Assembly: GCA_965370805.1 (NCBI GenBank)
Contig: CBDUVZ010000001.1
Location: forward strand, 1 to 64,000
Reading direction: 5' to 3'
From: CBDUVZ01 sp965370805
GTDB lineage: Bacteria > Hydrothermota > Tepidihabitantia > Tepidihabitantales > Tepidihabitantaceae
Length of the DNA: 64,000 bases
Part shown: positions 16,412-24,282 of the stretch, piece after piece
How the letters are laid out: every line of letters begins with the position of its first letter
Position numbering within the stretch: position 1 is the first letter of the stretch
The notes under the pieces: generated by a model
The model's database searches: none
What the model was told of the DNA's origin: nothing
Seen by the model: the letters and a program-made list of their open reading frames with translations, nothing else
Position numbers and translations under genes: made by a program

Positions 16412-17620
16412 CTATGGTACGGCCCTGATTACCCGCAGGCCCCCGTCGCCGTCCGCTACAAAGGCGTAGCCCCCGGCCACCGCCACACCACGGGCATCAC
16501 CCGGGGTGTCGCAATGGCCCACTTCGGACGGGTTCTGCGGGTCGGACACGTCGACCACGCGCAGGCCGTCGTTGTAGTCCGCAACGTAGGCATAGTTCCC
16601 GGCCACCGCCACGCCCAAGGCAGAACCCGGGGTATCGTAGAAGCCAACTTCGGACGGATTCTGCGGGTCGGTCACGTCGACCACGCGCAGGCCGTCGTTG
16701 TAGTCCGCAACGTAGGCATAGTTCCCGGCCACCGCCACGCCACGGGCATAATCCGGGGTATCGTAGAAGCCAACCTCGTCCGGATTCTGCGGGTCGGACA
16801 CGTCAATCACCCGCAGGCCGCCGCCGCCGGCTGCTACGTAGGCGTAGCCCCCGGACACGGCCACGCCAACGGCAAGGCCCGGGGTATCGCAGAAGCCAAC
16901 CTCGTCCGGATTCTGCGGGTCGGATACGTCAATCACCCGCAGGCCGCCGCCGGCTGCTACGTAGGCGCAGCCCCCGGCCACCGCCACGCCGCGGGCATAG
17001 CTCGGGGTGTCGCAGTGGCCCACTTCGGACGGATTCTGCGGGTCGGATACATCGATCACGCGCAGGCCTGCCGAGCGTGCCGCCACGTAGGCGTAGTTCC
17101 CGGACACCGCCACACCACGGGCATCACCCGGGGTGTCGCAGAAGCCCTTTTCAGACGGGTTCTGCGGGTCGGACACGTCTATCACCCGCAGGCCTGAGTA
17201 GCCGTCCGCAACGTAGGCGTAGCCCCCGGCCACCGCCACACCATGGGCATCACCCGGGGTGTCGCAGTAGCCGACGCCGTAGACAAACACAGCACTGCAG
17301 TTCAGGGTGGTCTCCCGGGAATTGCCACCCTTGTCGCGGGCCTCCGCAACAAGCTGGTGGGAACCGGGGGAAAGCTGGATGGTGTCGGCGATATCGCCAT
17401 TTCCATAAGTGGCGACGAGCACTCCGTCGACGTAGAGTTCCACCAACTCCAGGTTGGCGTCAGTGGCTTCAATCTCGACTCCAACGCGCACCAAAACCGT
17501 ATCGCCATCTGCCGGCGAAATGAATCTCACCTCCGGCTGCGTGACGTCGAAGAAGTACTCGCAGCCGGCAAGCAGCAAGAGGATTGAAGCAAAAGGAAGC
17601 AAGTAACGGACTGCCTTCAT
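16412..17620 (-). CDS. LVIVD-repeat seven-bladed propeller lipoprotein
   Basis: A 402-residue lipoprotein (lipobox LLLAGC) with a bacterial Ig-like domain (about 30-115, VRFISPADGDTVLVRVGVEI) and seven near-identical repeats of about 42 residues: CDTPGDARGVAVAGGYAYVA followed by GLRVIDVSDPQNPSEVGH. Seven units match one closed propeller. The repeats are also very similar at DNA level, pointing to recent internal duplication. ATG 17620 gives MKAVRYLLPFASILLLLAGC; the frame is open nine codons further up. It is probably a surface or periplasmic binding scaffold. It ends 9 bases before the caspase lipoprotein starts, so the two are co-transcribed. Confidence 0.88.
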   Translation of the reverse strand: MKAVRYLLPFASILLLLAGCEYFFDVTQPEVRFISPADGDTVLVRVGVEIEATDANLELVELYVDGVLVATYGNGDIADTIQLSPGSHQLVAEARDKGGNSRETTLNCSAVFVYGVGYCDTPGDAHGVAVAGGYAYVADGYSGLRVIDVSDPQNPSEKGFCDTPGDARGVAVSGNYAYVAARSAGLRVIDVSDPQNPSEVGHCDTPSYARGVAVAGGCAYVAAGGGLRVIDVSDPQNPDEVGFCDTPGLAVGVAVSGGYAYVAAGGGGLRVIDVSDPQNPDEVGFYDTPDYARGVAVAGNYAYVADYNDGLRVVDVTDPQNPSEVGFYDTPGSALGVAVAGNYAYVADYNDGLRVVDVSDPQNPSEVGHCDTPGDARGVAVAGGYAFVADGDGGLRVIRAVP

Positions 17621-17692
17621 CTGTTTACCCCGTCGGGAAACCGGCATCGACAGAGTTGTTGCACTCCACAGATGGATGCAAGCTTCTCGTCC

Positions 17693-18250
17693 TCATTGAG
17701 CAGCCTCGTCCTGGACTTCCTGCCAAAGTTCCAACAGCGATTTGCGACGGCACCAGTTATTGATGTAGTTCTTGTCCAGTTTTCCGGCCTGAATCCGATA
17801 GACCCCCAGGGCATCTGAGTAATGCTTGTCAATATCAGATTTCTTGAACCATTCCAGTTTGCTGACGATTACATCCTCGGGCATGGCAATCAGGACCTGA
17901 ACGTCCTGGTACGGGTAGGCCGTCCGTCTTTGGAACGCCTCGTGGCCGTACGCGTCGTCTTTGCGAAGCCAGAAGTCGACCTTCAACCCCGTGTCCTTAT
18001 GAACGGCGTTGAACATACTGCCTTCCCGTAAAGCGGCTCTGATGGATTCGTCATCGATGAAGAAGTCCTGCTCGAACAGGGCCTTGACGCGCAAGATGTC
18101 CGTGGACGCAATGAGGATGACGATATCAATGTCATGCGTGGCTCGGGGAACGCCGTGGTAGCTAACCGCAAGAGCCCCGGTCAGCATATAGGGGATGCCC
18201 GCTTCCTGCAGCCGGGCAACGACCTCCAGCCCCAGTGCCTCGAAAGTCAT
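17693..18250 (-). CDS. Nucleotidyltransferase-fold protein (AbiEii/MNT-like)
   Basis: A 185-residue protein with the polymerase-beta nucleotidyltransferase signature: GALAVSYHGVPRATHDIDIVI (helix-turn with the DxD pair) and a third acidic residue in LKVDFWL. The C-terminal helical part (EDVIVSKLEWFKKSDIDKHYSD) is typical of stand-alone nucleotidyltransferases paired with small partners. Its ATG overlaps the stop of an 87-residue gene by four bases, so the two form a bicistronic pair of the toxin-antitoxin layout. Whether it modifies a partner protein or tRNA cannot be read. It is an island inside the envelope lipoprotein cluster. Confidence 0.75.
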   Translation of the reverse strand: MTFEALGLEVVARLQEAGIPYMLTGALAVSYHGVPRATHDIDIVILIASTDILRVKALFEQDFFIDDESIRAALREGSMFNAVHKDTGLKVDFWLRKDDAYGHEAFQRRTAYPYQDVQVLIAMPEDVIVSKLEWFKKSDIDKHYSDALGVYRIQAGKLDKNYINNWCRRKSLLELWQEVQDEAAQ

Positions 18251-18510
18251 GCCCGGTAGCTTTCCTTGAGTTGCTCGCGAACTTCCGGTTCGGACAGACC
18301 CGGATGCCGGTGGCGGATGCCGGCAATTACGAGCCGGGTCACGAAGTCGGAAATCTCGAAGCCGATTCGGAACCGCCGCTCGCCGGTCATCCGGCGCAGG
18401 ACCTCGGTCTGCCGCGCATTCGGGGGTTCAACATAGGTGCCGGTGTCCACCCGGGCCGGGCCGCCGCGCGCAGCTACTCGGTTCCTCCCCTGGCGCACTT
18501 GACGGTTCAT
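18247..18510 (-). CDS. Small partner protein of the nucleotidyltransferase
   Basis: An 87-residue basic protein without recognised domain name. The C-terminal half, RMTGERRFRIGFEISDFVTR followed by LVIAGIRHRHPGLSEPEVRE, is a helical pattern I have seen encoded directly before nucleotidyltransferase-fold genes. The overlap ATGA with the next gene supports a functional pair. A purine-rich AGGAGAGGAAGG lies upstream of the ATG. It could be the antitoxin or regulatory half of a pair, but no evidence of toxicity can be seen. Confidence 0.6.
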   Translation of the reverse strand: MNRQVRQGRNRVAARGGPARVDTGTYVEPPNARQTEVLRRMTGERRFRIGFEISDFVTRLVIAGIRHRHPGLSEPEVREQLKESYRA

Positions 18511-18646
18511 CCAGCCTTCCTCTCCTCAACCTCATGAGTCTTGCATCCATCCTGCCCCTGATTCCCGGTGTCTGTTCGCAGCAGTAACGCCAGACGCTGA
18601 ACGCTTGACCCGTAAGGCGTAGAGCGTAGGGCCTCACGCGTTGTCC
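18511..18646. repeat. Gap with ACGC-word repeats
   Basis: No gene is seen here. The part from 18585 to 18640 is composed of words such as AACGCCAGACGCTGAACGCTTGACC and GGCGTAGAGCGTAGGG, related to the ACGC-rich spacer at 6111-6140 and a short stretch near 27132. Confidence 0.4.
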
Positions 18647-19573
18647 TCATCTCGACTCAATCAGAATAGATACCGACTTCTCGGAGTAGTTCGCACCCAG
18701 TGCGGCCGCCTGCGCGCGCAGGTTCTCAACCACCGAGGCCGGGTACACTTCCCTCATCGCTCGGTCGGTATCAAGCTCGCGGTCACATGCGACGAACTTC
18801 ATCACTTCACGTTCACCGCCGCCGTACACGGCAGCACAACTCATCGAGCGTTTCTGTCCGGCCCGCAACTCACCCGAGTACTGCAGCACGAGTTTCCCGT
18901 TCCCGTAGAGGTTCAGGTAATAGACATAGCAGTCCTGGTTGGCCGAGAACGTCACCTCCACCGTATCTCCTGCGCGATACCTGGCCTTGCTCTCCCGGAC
19001 ATCGAGGCTCAAATCGGAGTTGCTGAAATCCGAGGGCAGGTCGCGGTCGGCCAGCGCGGCAATCCGCTGCTGTTCTTCCTCGATGAACCGCTCCTCGACT
19101 TCACCCAGAACCCAGTAGCGATAGTACGTGTAGTCTCCGCCGCGAGACCGTTTCTCCCAGTACGTCTCGCGGACTTCGGAGCCCCGTGTGGATATCCGGA
19201 TTACCGCCTCGGCCTCGGTTATCACCTTGCGCTGGGTCCGGTGCATTTCATCCTGCAGCCGTTTGATTTCTTCCTTGTGCACCTCCACCAACAGACTGAA
19301 GTCCGCGCCAAGATACTCGGCGTAGCGCTGGAGCATGTCGGAGCCAGCGGCGGCCCGGGCCGATTTCCGCTTCAGGTCCTGTCCTTCACCGACAAAGCAC
19401 CTGGCGCCGGGAACCCTGGGAGTTTTGAGTATCCATGAAGGCCGGGAAGGCGAACTTGTTTCTACCAGGACGTCCCGAGAAGGAGTGGGGTGAGTTCCGA
19501 TGACAGGACCGGACGCGCACCCCACCCCGAGAACTGCAACAAAGAGTAAAAGAAGCAGAAGCCCGGGCTTCAC
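18647..19573 (-). CDS. LPP20/DUF4384-type lipoprotein
   Basis: A 308-residue lipoprotein with signal LLFVAVLGVGCASG. The first half resembles LPP20-type domains (GARCFVGEGQDLKRKSARAA, with many Glu/Arg helices). The second half (about 205-300) is DUF4384-like: YRAGDTVEVTFSANQDCYVYYLNLYGNGKLVLQYSGE. DUF4384 is frequently found with, or fused to, caspase-type peptidases, which fits the two caspase genes downstream. The start overlaps the stop of the preceding LPP20-like gene by four bases. It should sit in the outer or inner membrane facing the periplasm. Confidence 0.8.
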   Translation of the reverse strand: MKPGLLLLLLFVAVLGVGCASGPVIGTHPTPSRDVLVETSSPSRPSWILKTPRVPGARCFVGEGQDLKRKSARAAAGSDMLQRYAEYLGADFSLLVEVHKEEIKRLQDEMHRTQRKVITEAEAVIRISTRGSEVRETYWEKRSRGGDYTYYRYWVLGEVEERFIEEEQQRIAALADRDLPSDFSNSDLSLDVRESKARYRAGDTVEVTFSANQDCYVYYLNLYGNGKLVLQYSGELRAGQKRSMSCAAVYGGGEREVMKFVACDRELDTDRAMREVYPASVVENLRAQAAALGANYSEKSVSILIESR

Positions 19574-20205
19574 TCCTCCACTTCCTCCTTGAGTTCCTGC
19601 TCGGCCTTCTTGGATTCCCAGTGCTGCTGGAACACGTCATTGACCCGGTCAATCTGGTCCTGGGCCATGTTCCATTCCGTCTGCTTTCTCTTCGTGTAGT
19701 CGTTGAACGATTCCATGACCTGCTCATCGGGTAGAAGCAGCTTGGCGAAAGTCCGGTAGTAGACCTCGCCGGTTGAAGCCGATTTCCACTGCTCGGCGTA
19801 GAACTTGACTACTTTGGTCTGCTGGACAACAGCCTGGGAAACCATCTCTGTGTAGCCGCGAGCCGCTACTGAGGGATTGAACACCCCACTTTCGAGCCCG
19901 AGTTCGGACACGATTCTCTCAAACGTCTCCTTGGCCGCAGTCTCCAGGTATCTGACCGCCCTGAGTCTTGACTCGCGTTCCGCGTCGTCCCTGGCGCCTT
20001 TCTCATCCGCATACTTGTGAGAAAGACCCACGAAGTACTGGATGCCTTCACTGACATAGGGCTCCTCGTAGCCCCAGGAAGGCCGGGGACTCTCGGAAGA
20101 CCAGAGAAGCTGGTCCCCGGTCGGTGCCTTGATGGTCTGCTTCTTTCCGCAGAAGAGCGTCAAGAGCACAAACGCTGCCACGATGATCTTCAGTGTACGT
20201 ATCAC
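19570..20205 (-). CDS. LPP20-like lipoprotein
   Basis: A 211-residue lipoprotein starting at GTG with AGGAGG before it. The signal ends LLTLFCGKK with the lipidated cysteine. The body has the LPP20-type pattern PSWGYEEPYVSEGIQYFVGLS followed by a helix with repeated alanines (YADEKGARDDAERESRLRAV) and a beta-rich segment including GEVYYRTFAKLLLP. The last 30 residues form an amphipathic helix (QDQIDRVNDVFQQHWESK) that recurs in the tiny lipoprotein at 11524-11700. It is the first gene of the caspase-locus transcription unit. Confidence 0.8.
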   Translation of the reverse strand: MIRTLKIIVAAFVLLTLFCGKKQTIKAPTGDQLLWSSESPRPSWGYEEPYVSEGIQYFVGLSHKYADEKGARDDAERESRLRAVRYLETAAKETFERIVSELGLESGVFNPSVAARGYTEMVSQAVVQQTKVVKFYAEQWKSASTGEVYYRTFAKLLLPDEQVMESFNDYTKRKQTEWNMAQDQIDRVNDVFQQHWESKKAEQELKEEVEE

Positions 20206-20224
20206 TGAACCTCCTTTGCCGGAG

Positions 20225-20252
20225 AAGCTACATCAGCCGCCATTGATGTCAA
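20225..20252 (-). promoter_or_regulatory. Sigma-70 promoter of the LPP20/caspase locus, with normal leader
   Basis: TTGACA (20247-20252), 16-bp spacer and TAGCTT (20225-20230) on the minus strand. Here the leader is about 19 bases and carries AGGAGG before the GTG, so this is a conventional leadered start, in contrast to the leaderless genes elsewhere in the window. Confidence 0.6.
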
Positions 20253-20765
20253 GCCCAAACCTTTGCCCCGAGAACCGACATAGGAATCTCACCACAAAGA
20301 CAGAGGAGACAACCGCCAAGGTCGCCGAGTGCGCCAAGGTTGAGGACCGGAGCGGAAGCGGATGGGCTGATGTTCTTTGTCCCTGGTGGCGAGTTTCTGA
20401 TTCCGGGTCGGTTAATCAGCCGGACTGGCGGTTTTGGTATCGGCTGACGCATCGAAGTTGGAATCGGAGAGCCGGTCGAACAGAGTATCGGAGAGTAGGT
20501 TGGAGTCAGACTCGAAGCGTCCAGCGAACGGCCAATCGAACGGATGTTCGGACTGAATCGGGAAGAGTAGAGCGGCGAAGCAAGGGGAGCGATTGCCGAA
20601 CGTGAACGGGAATGTCGCGACGAAGCAGGAATCGTCCTCAACCCGGACCTGAGAAGCGGTGGTTCAGGGGAAGAACGTAGGCAACATCCTGGGCGGGGGA
20701 GGGGGTTTTAGCGGGAACCGGCTAACAGACTATGAGTGAAGAGGTTACGCGGTAGTCCGGCTTGT
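20253..20765. repeat. Gene-free interval with interspersed repeats
   Basis: About 500 bases without a supported gene. Position 20266-20310 carries the unit CGAGAACCGACATAGGAATC followed by CACAAAGACAG, which recurs at about 27.07 and 44.61 kb. The part from 20430 to 20620 has quasi-repeats of ATCGGAG and TCGAACGG words. Several frames are open but show no family signature, ribosome site or codon bias. Confidence 0.5.
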
Positions 20766-20795
20766 GGGCAATGGGACAATATCGTCCCATTGCCC
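20766..20795. repeat. Perfect 12-bp palindrome next to ribF
   Basis: GGGCAATGGGAC, a six-base loop AATATC and GTCCCATTGCCC form a perfect stem just downstream of the ribF stop codon. There is no T-run on either side, so it looks more like a REP-type palindromic element or an mRNA 3'-end stabiliser than an intrinsic terminator. Confidence 0.55.
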
Positions 20796-20802
20796 GCCGT
20801 CC

Positions 20803-21717
20803 CTATTCTGCGTCTTCGGGCAGGAGGCGGCGGGCTTTTTCGGCGTCGGACTGTATCTGGCGGGCCAGGGTCTGCGGGTCGGGGAACTTACGTTCCGGCC
20901 GGAGCCGGTCGACGAACTGAATTGTGGCCTGGGACGGCGGGGCGGGCAGGTCGTAGTCGAACAGGTGGGCTTCGATTGTGCGGGTCTCCCCATGGAACGT
21001 GGGTCGGTGGCCGATGTTCAGCACCGCGGGCCGGCGCGTGCCGTGGATATCGACCAGCACGGCGTAGACTCCGTCCGCGGGGACGAGTTTCTCTTTTTCC
21101 GGGACCTGGATGTTGAGGGTCGGGAATCCGATGTGACGGCCGGTTCCGGTTCCGGTGACCACCCGGCCGCCAAGGCGGTAGTAGCGACCGAGCAGTTCGG
21201 ACGCGCGCCGGACGTGGCCGAGCAGCAGCCGTTCTCTTATCCTGGTGCTGCGCACCGGGGCGTCGAAGAGAGTGAATTCAGGCACGACTTCGAGTTCGAT
21301 GCCCAGGGGCTTGAGTACTCGCTCGAGCAGCGACGTGTCGCCCCGTCCCTTGTGGCCGAACCGGTGATCGTGACCGGTGACGACCGCGGCCGGTCGGGTG
21401 GGCAGGATTTCACGGGCGATGAACTGCTCCGGTTCGGTGCGCCGGGTTGCTTCGTTGAACCGGACGACCTGGACTGTTTCGACGCCGAGTTCGAGCAGCA
21501 GGCCGACTTTCTCCGGAAGCGGGGTCAGGACATAGGTGAAATCCGGATGAACCAGTTGGGCCGGGAGCGGGTCGCAGGTGAGCACCGCGGTCGTTGCGTT
21601 CAGAGTCGTCGCCAGTTCGTGGGCCCGGGCGAGAATCTGCCGGTGGCCGAGGTGGACTCCGTCAAAGCTGCCGAGTGCCAGGACCCGCTTGCGGCGCGGG
21701 TCGATGTCAGTCGGCAT
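20803..21717 (-). CDS. ribF: Bifunctional riboflavin kinase / FMN adenylyltransferase
   Basis: A complete 304-residue RibF. The N-terminal adenylyltransferase domain has GSFDGVHLGHRQIL and the conserved VTGHDHRFGHKGRGD loop, followed by RSTRIRERLLLG. The C-terminal riboflavin kinase domain (about 185-300) has GRVVTGTGTGRHIGFPTLNI, DGVYAVLV and NIGHRPTF. It makes FMN and then FAD from riboflavin in the cytosol. Its start overlaps the end of truB by eleven bases, in the rbfA-truB-ribF order commonly found in bacterial translation operons. Confidence 0.95.
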   Translation of the reverse strand: MPTDIDPRRKRVLALGSFDGVHLGHRQILARAHELATTLNATTAVLTCDPLPAQLVHPDFTYVLTPLPEKVGLLLELGVETVQVVRFNEATRRTEPEQFIAREILPTRPAAVVTGHDHRFGHKGRGDTSLLERVLKPLGIELEVVPEFTLFDAPVRSTRIRERLLLGHVRRASELLGRYYRLGGRVVTGTGTGRHIGFPTLNIQVPEKEKLVPADGVYAVLVDIHGTRRPAVLNIGHRPTFHGETRTIEAHLFDYDLPAPPSQATIQFVDRLRPERKFPDPQTLARQIQSDAEKARRLLPEDAE

Positions 21718-22594
21718 GGATTATCCTCACCGGTTTGACGGCGTCTTCCCGGACCGCGACCAGGGCCAGGAACTTGCGGTCGGCGGTGACGGCGAGCACG
21801 TACTCGGCCGGCGGCGCTTCGGGGTTCCTGATTGTCTGACCCTGGAGCAGGCGGCGGGCGAGTTCGGGCGAGACCGTGAACCGGGGCAGGTCAGGCAGGG
21901 CCTGTTCAATCGGCACCAGGTTTTCGACGATTCGCTCGGGAGCTTTCGGGTCGAGTATGAGTTGCCGGAGCGGCACCGCTTGTTCGAGAGTGAATCGTCC
22001 GGAGCGGGTCCTGGTGAGTCCGGCCAGGGTAGCGTTGGTGCCCGCGGCTTGTCCCAGGTCCCGGGCCAGGGCCCGGATGTACGTGCCGGCGGAAACCGCA
22101 GCGAGAAACCGGACGCGCGGAGGGTTCCATTCGATGAGTTCGAGCTTGTGAACAGTGACGCTGCGGGGTTCGGGCTGGACCTTGATTCCTTTGCGGGCCA
22201 GCCGGTAGAGTGGAACCCCGTTCCTCTTGAGCGCCGAGAATGCGGGCGGGATTTGTTGAATCGGGCCGGTGAACCCGGCAAGCAGGCTGCGGATCTTCTC
22301 CTCGGACATGTCCGGAACCGGGCTCTCGGCGATTGCCGTGCCGGAGACGTCGTCGGTGTCGGTCCGGATACCGAACAGCAGTTCGGCTTCGTATTCCTTG
22401 GCGGAGCCGGCAAGGAAGCGGCTTATTTTCGTTGCTTCGCCGACGAGAATCAGTAGAACCCCGGCGGCAAGCGGGTCAAGGGTTCCGGCGTGGCCGAGCG
22501 GAGGGGCGTCGGGGCCCAGGACGGTCTTCAAGCGCCGGATGACGTCATAGGATGTCATTCCGGACGGCTTGTTGACGTTCAGGACTCCGCGCAT
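21707..22594 (-). CDS. truB: tRNA pseudouridine-55 synthase
   Basis: A 295-residue TruB, complete. NVNKPSGMTSYDVIRRLK and the catalytic motif GHAGTLDPLAAGVL carry the nucleophilic Asp. The YEAELLFGIRTDTDD and SAGTYIRALARDLG segments and a C-terminal PUA-like extension (about 240-295) are as expected. It isomerises U55 in the T-loop of tRNAs. It lies 6 bases downstream of rbfA and overlaps ribF. Confidence 0.95.
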   Translation of the reverse strand: MRGVLNVNKPSGMTSYDVIRRLKTVLGPDAPPLGHAGTLDPLAAGVLLILVGEATKISRFLAGSAKEYEAELLFGIRTDTDDVSGTAIAESPVPDMSEEKIRSLLAGFTGPIQQIPPAFSALKRNGVPLYRLARKGIKVQPEPRSVTVHKLELIEWNPPRVRFLAAVSAGTYIRALARDLGQAAGTNATLAGLTRTRSGRFTLEQAVPLRQLILDPKAPERIVENLVPIEQALPDLPRFTVSPELARRLLQGQTIRNPEAPPAEYVLAVTADRKFLALVAVREDAVKPVRIIHAD

Positions 22595-22600
22595 CCGCTG

Positions 22601-23005
22601 TCAGGGACTCGGGCTTCCATCAGGCTGCTCCGAAGATGCGGTGTCCTCAGATTCGGGCTGAGGCCCGTCGGGAAAGAGGTCGTCGAGGATGGTGCCAACG
22701 CGCCGTTCATGATCGAGGGTCTCGTCCCGCTGGAACCGGAGCTCGGGCAGATACCGGAGCTTGACATGCTGGTGGAGGTGGCGGCGGATGAATCCGCGAG
22801 CATGTTCGAGTGCCTTGAAGCCTTTGTCCTGTTGCTTCGCGTCTCCCAGGATGGAGAAGTAGACCGTCGCCGTTTTCAGGTCGCGGCTGACGTGGGCCCG
22901 GGTGACGGTCACGAAGCCGACAGCGGGGTCGGCGAGTTCGGTGAGCACGATTTCGGCGACAGCGTCCCGGATTGCGTCGGCAACGCGTCGGTCGCGGTAT
23001 TGCAT
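22601..23005 (-). CDS. rbfA: 30S ribosome-binding factor A
   Basis: A 134-residue RbfA: MQYRDRRVADAIRDAVAEIV, DPAVGFVTVTRAHVSRDLKT and the helix LEHARGFIRRHL with the terminal RLRYLPEL-type strand. It assists late 30S maturation at helix 1 of 16S rRNA. The frame is open to 23182 and another ATG lies at 23029, but both are excluded by a TTTACA / N17 / TACAAT promoter at 23014-23042 that ends 8 bases before ATG 23005. That ATG also matches the usual family start. The C-terminal tail (EDTASSEQPDGSPSP) is longer than usual. Confidence 0.9.
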   Translation of the reverse strand: MQYRDRRVADAIRDAVAEIVLTELADPAVGFVTVTRAHVSRDLKTATVYFSILGDAKQQDKGFKALEHARGFIRRHLHQHVKLRYLPELRFQRDETLDHERRVGTILDDLFPDGPQPESEDTASSEQPDGSPSP

Positions 23006-23013
23006 TGCACGGA

Positions 23014-23042
23014 ATTGTAGGCCGCTCATCGCCGGCTGTAAA
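23014..23042 (-). promoter_or_regulatory. Promoter of rbfA-truB-ribF, leaderless
   Basis: TTTACA (23037-23042), 17-bp spacer and TACAAT (23014-23019) on the minus strand, ending 8 bases before the rbfA ATG. It lies back to back with the promoter of the SpoIID-like gene. Confidence 0.55.
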
Positions 23043-23063
23043 GCGGAATCGCGATGTCCGGGG

Positions 23064-23092
23064 TTGACCTTGCCGGGTTGATTGGCTAGATT
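23064..23092 (+). promoter_or_regulatory. Promoter of the SpoIID-like gene, leaderless
   Basis: TTGACC (23064-23069), 17-bp spacer and TAGATT (23087-23092). The ATG at 23098 is 5 bases past the -10. Confidence 0.6.
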
Positions 23093-23097
23093 CGGGT

Positions 23098-24282
23098 ATG
23101 CGCCGGGTACTGCTATTCTGTCTGTTGCCGGTTGTTGCCGGGATGCTTGCCTGTTGTTGCTACACGTCGGGTGGCGCTTCATACCGGCGAAGAGGGGCCG
23201 GTCCGACCGGGCGCGAGCCGACCGTGAGGGTCAGGCTGACCGCGGCCGGTGCGGCCGCCACGGTGAGTTCGAGCGCCGGGCTGGTGCTTGCCGGCGGCAG
23301 GAGCGAGAAGCGGGTCGGTTCCGGGCAGAAGGTGCAAGTCGCATCCGACCGGGGCGTGGCGGTCACGATTGACGGCAGGCTCTGGCAGCGGGTGAGCGAT
23401 ACGCTCGAATGCCGGGCAGGTGCGGGTGGAGCGATACGGGTCGGCAGCAGGGAGTACCGGGGCGAACTGCGGGTATTCGTGTCCGGCGGGGAACTGGTGG
23501 TGGTGAATGTCCTGCCGCTCGATGAGTATCTCTATGGTGTTGTGCCGTGCGAAATCGGACCGATCAACCGGCAGACGTTTGAGGCGGTCAAAGCCCAGGC
23601 GGTCGCGGCCCGGACGTTCACTATTTCGCGGTTCGCCCGGCGCAAAGGGCTGGGCCATGAACTGTTCGATACCTTTCGCCGGGACCAGGAGTACCGCGGA
23701 AAGGGCCGCGAAACCGAGTTGGGACGTACGGCCGTGGATGACACGCGGGGCGAAGTGCTGGAGTACGGCGGCAAGGTCATCGAGGCGCTGTACCACGCCA
23801 ATTGCGGCGGAGTCACGAATAGCGGGTCCCAGCCCTATCTGAAGAGCGTCCGGGATACGCCCGGACACCGGGGAGGCAGGAGGTCGTTTTGCGCCGGGAG
23901 CAAGCATTACGAATGGGGAACTTCTTTCTCAAGGGAGGATTTCGAGAACCGGCTCGGCAGTCTGGTTGGTACCGGCGGCCGGGTCCGCGTGCGCAGTTGC
24001 CGGGCGGAGAAAAAGGGGGAACGGGTTTCGAAGCTGCATTTCGCGACCGACCGGGGTCAGTTCACGATCGCGGGGACGGATTTCCGGATGGGGTTGGGAC
24101 TGAAGTCAACGTTGTTCAAGATGAAGCTCGGCAGGAGCAAAGTGACGCTGACCGGTCGGGGCTGGGGGCACGGTTCCGGTATGTGCCAGGACGGTGCTGT
24201 TGAGATGTCGCGGAAGGGGTACGGACACCGGCAGATCCTGCTGCACTACTACTCCGGGGTGAAAGTCCGTCGGTACTACTAG
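23098..24282 (+). CDS. SpoIID/LytB-domain peptidoglycan-acting protein
   Basis: A 394-residue exported protein with signal LLFCLLPVVAGMLACCC, possibly a lipoprotein. The SpoIID domain shows VLPLDEYLYGVVPCEIG (the conserved catalytic-type Glu), EAVKAQAVAARTFT, YHANCGGVTNSG and the terminal GRGWGHGSGMCQDGAVEMSR motif. By family it is a lytic transglycosylase acting on denuded glycan; outside spore formers such proteins remodel peptidoglycan. Its TAG overlaps the convergent stop of the arginine decarboxylase gene through the palindrome CTAG. Confidence 0.9.
   Translation: MRRVLLFCLLPVVAGMLACCCYTSGGASYRRRGAGPTGREPTVRVRLTAAGAAATVSSSAGLVLAGGRSEKRVGSGQKVQVASDRGVAVTIDGRLWQRVSDTLECRAGAGGAIRVGSREYRGELRVFVSGGELVVVNVLPLDEYLYGVVPCEIGPINRQTFEAVKAQAVAARTFTISRFARRKGLGHELFDTFRRDQEYRGKGRETELGRTAVDDTRGEVLEYGGKVIEALYHANCGGVTNSGSQPYLKSVRDTPGHRGGRRSFCAGSKHYEWGTSFSREDFENRLGSLVGTGGRVRVRSCRAEKKGERVSKLHFATDRGQFTIAGTDFRMGLGLKSTLFKMKLGRSKVTLTGRGWGHGSGMCQDGAVEMSRKGYGHRQILLHYYSGVKVRRYY

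Noticed and set aside
16352..17197. Regular repeat array that could suggest a CRISPR
   Set aside because: The repeats are about 126 bases, lie in frame and encode propeller blades; there are no short spacers and no cas genes in the window.
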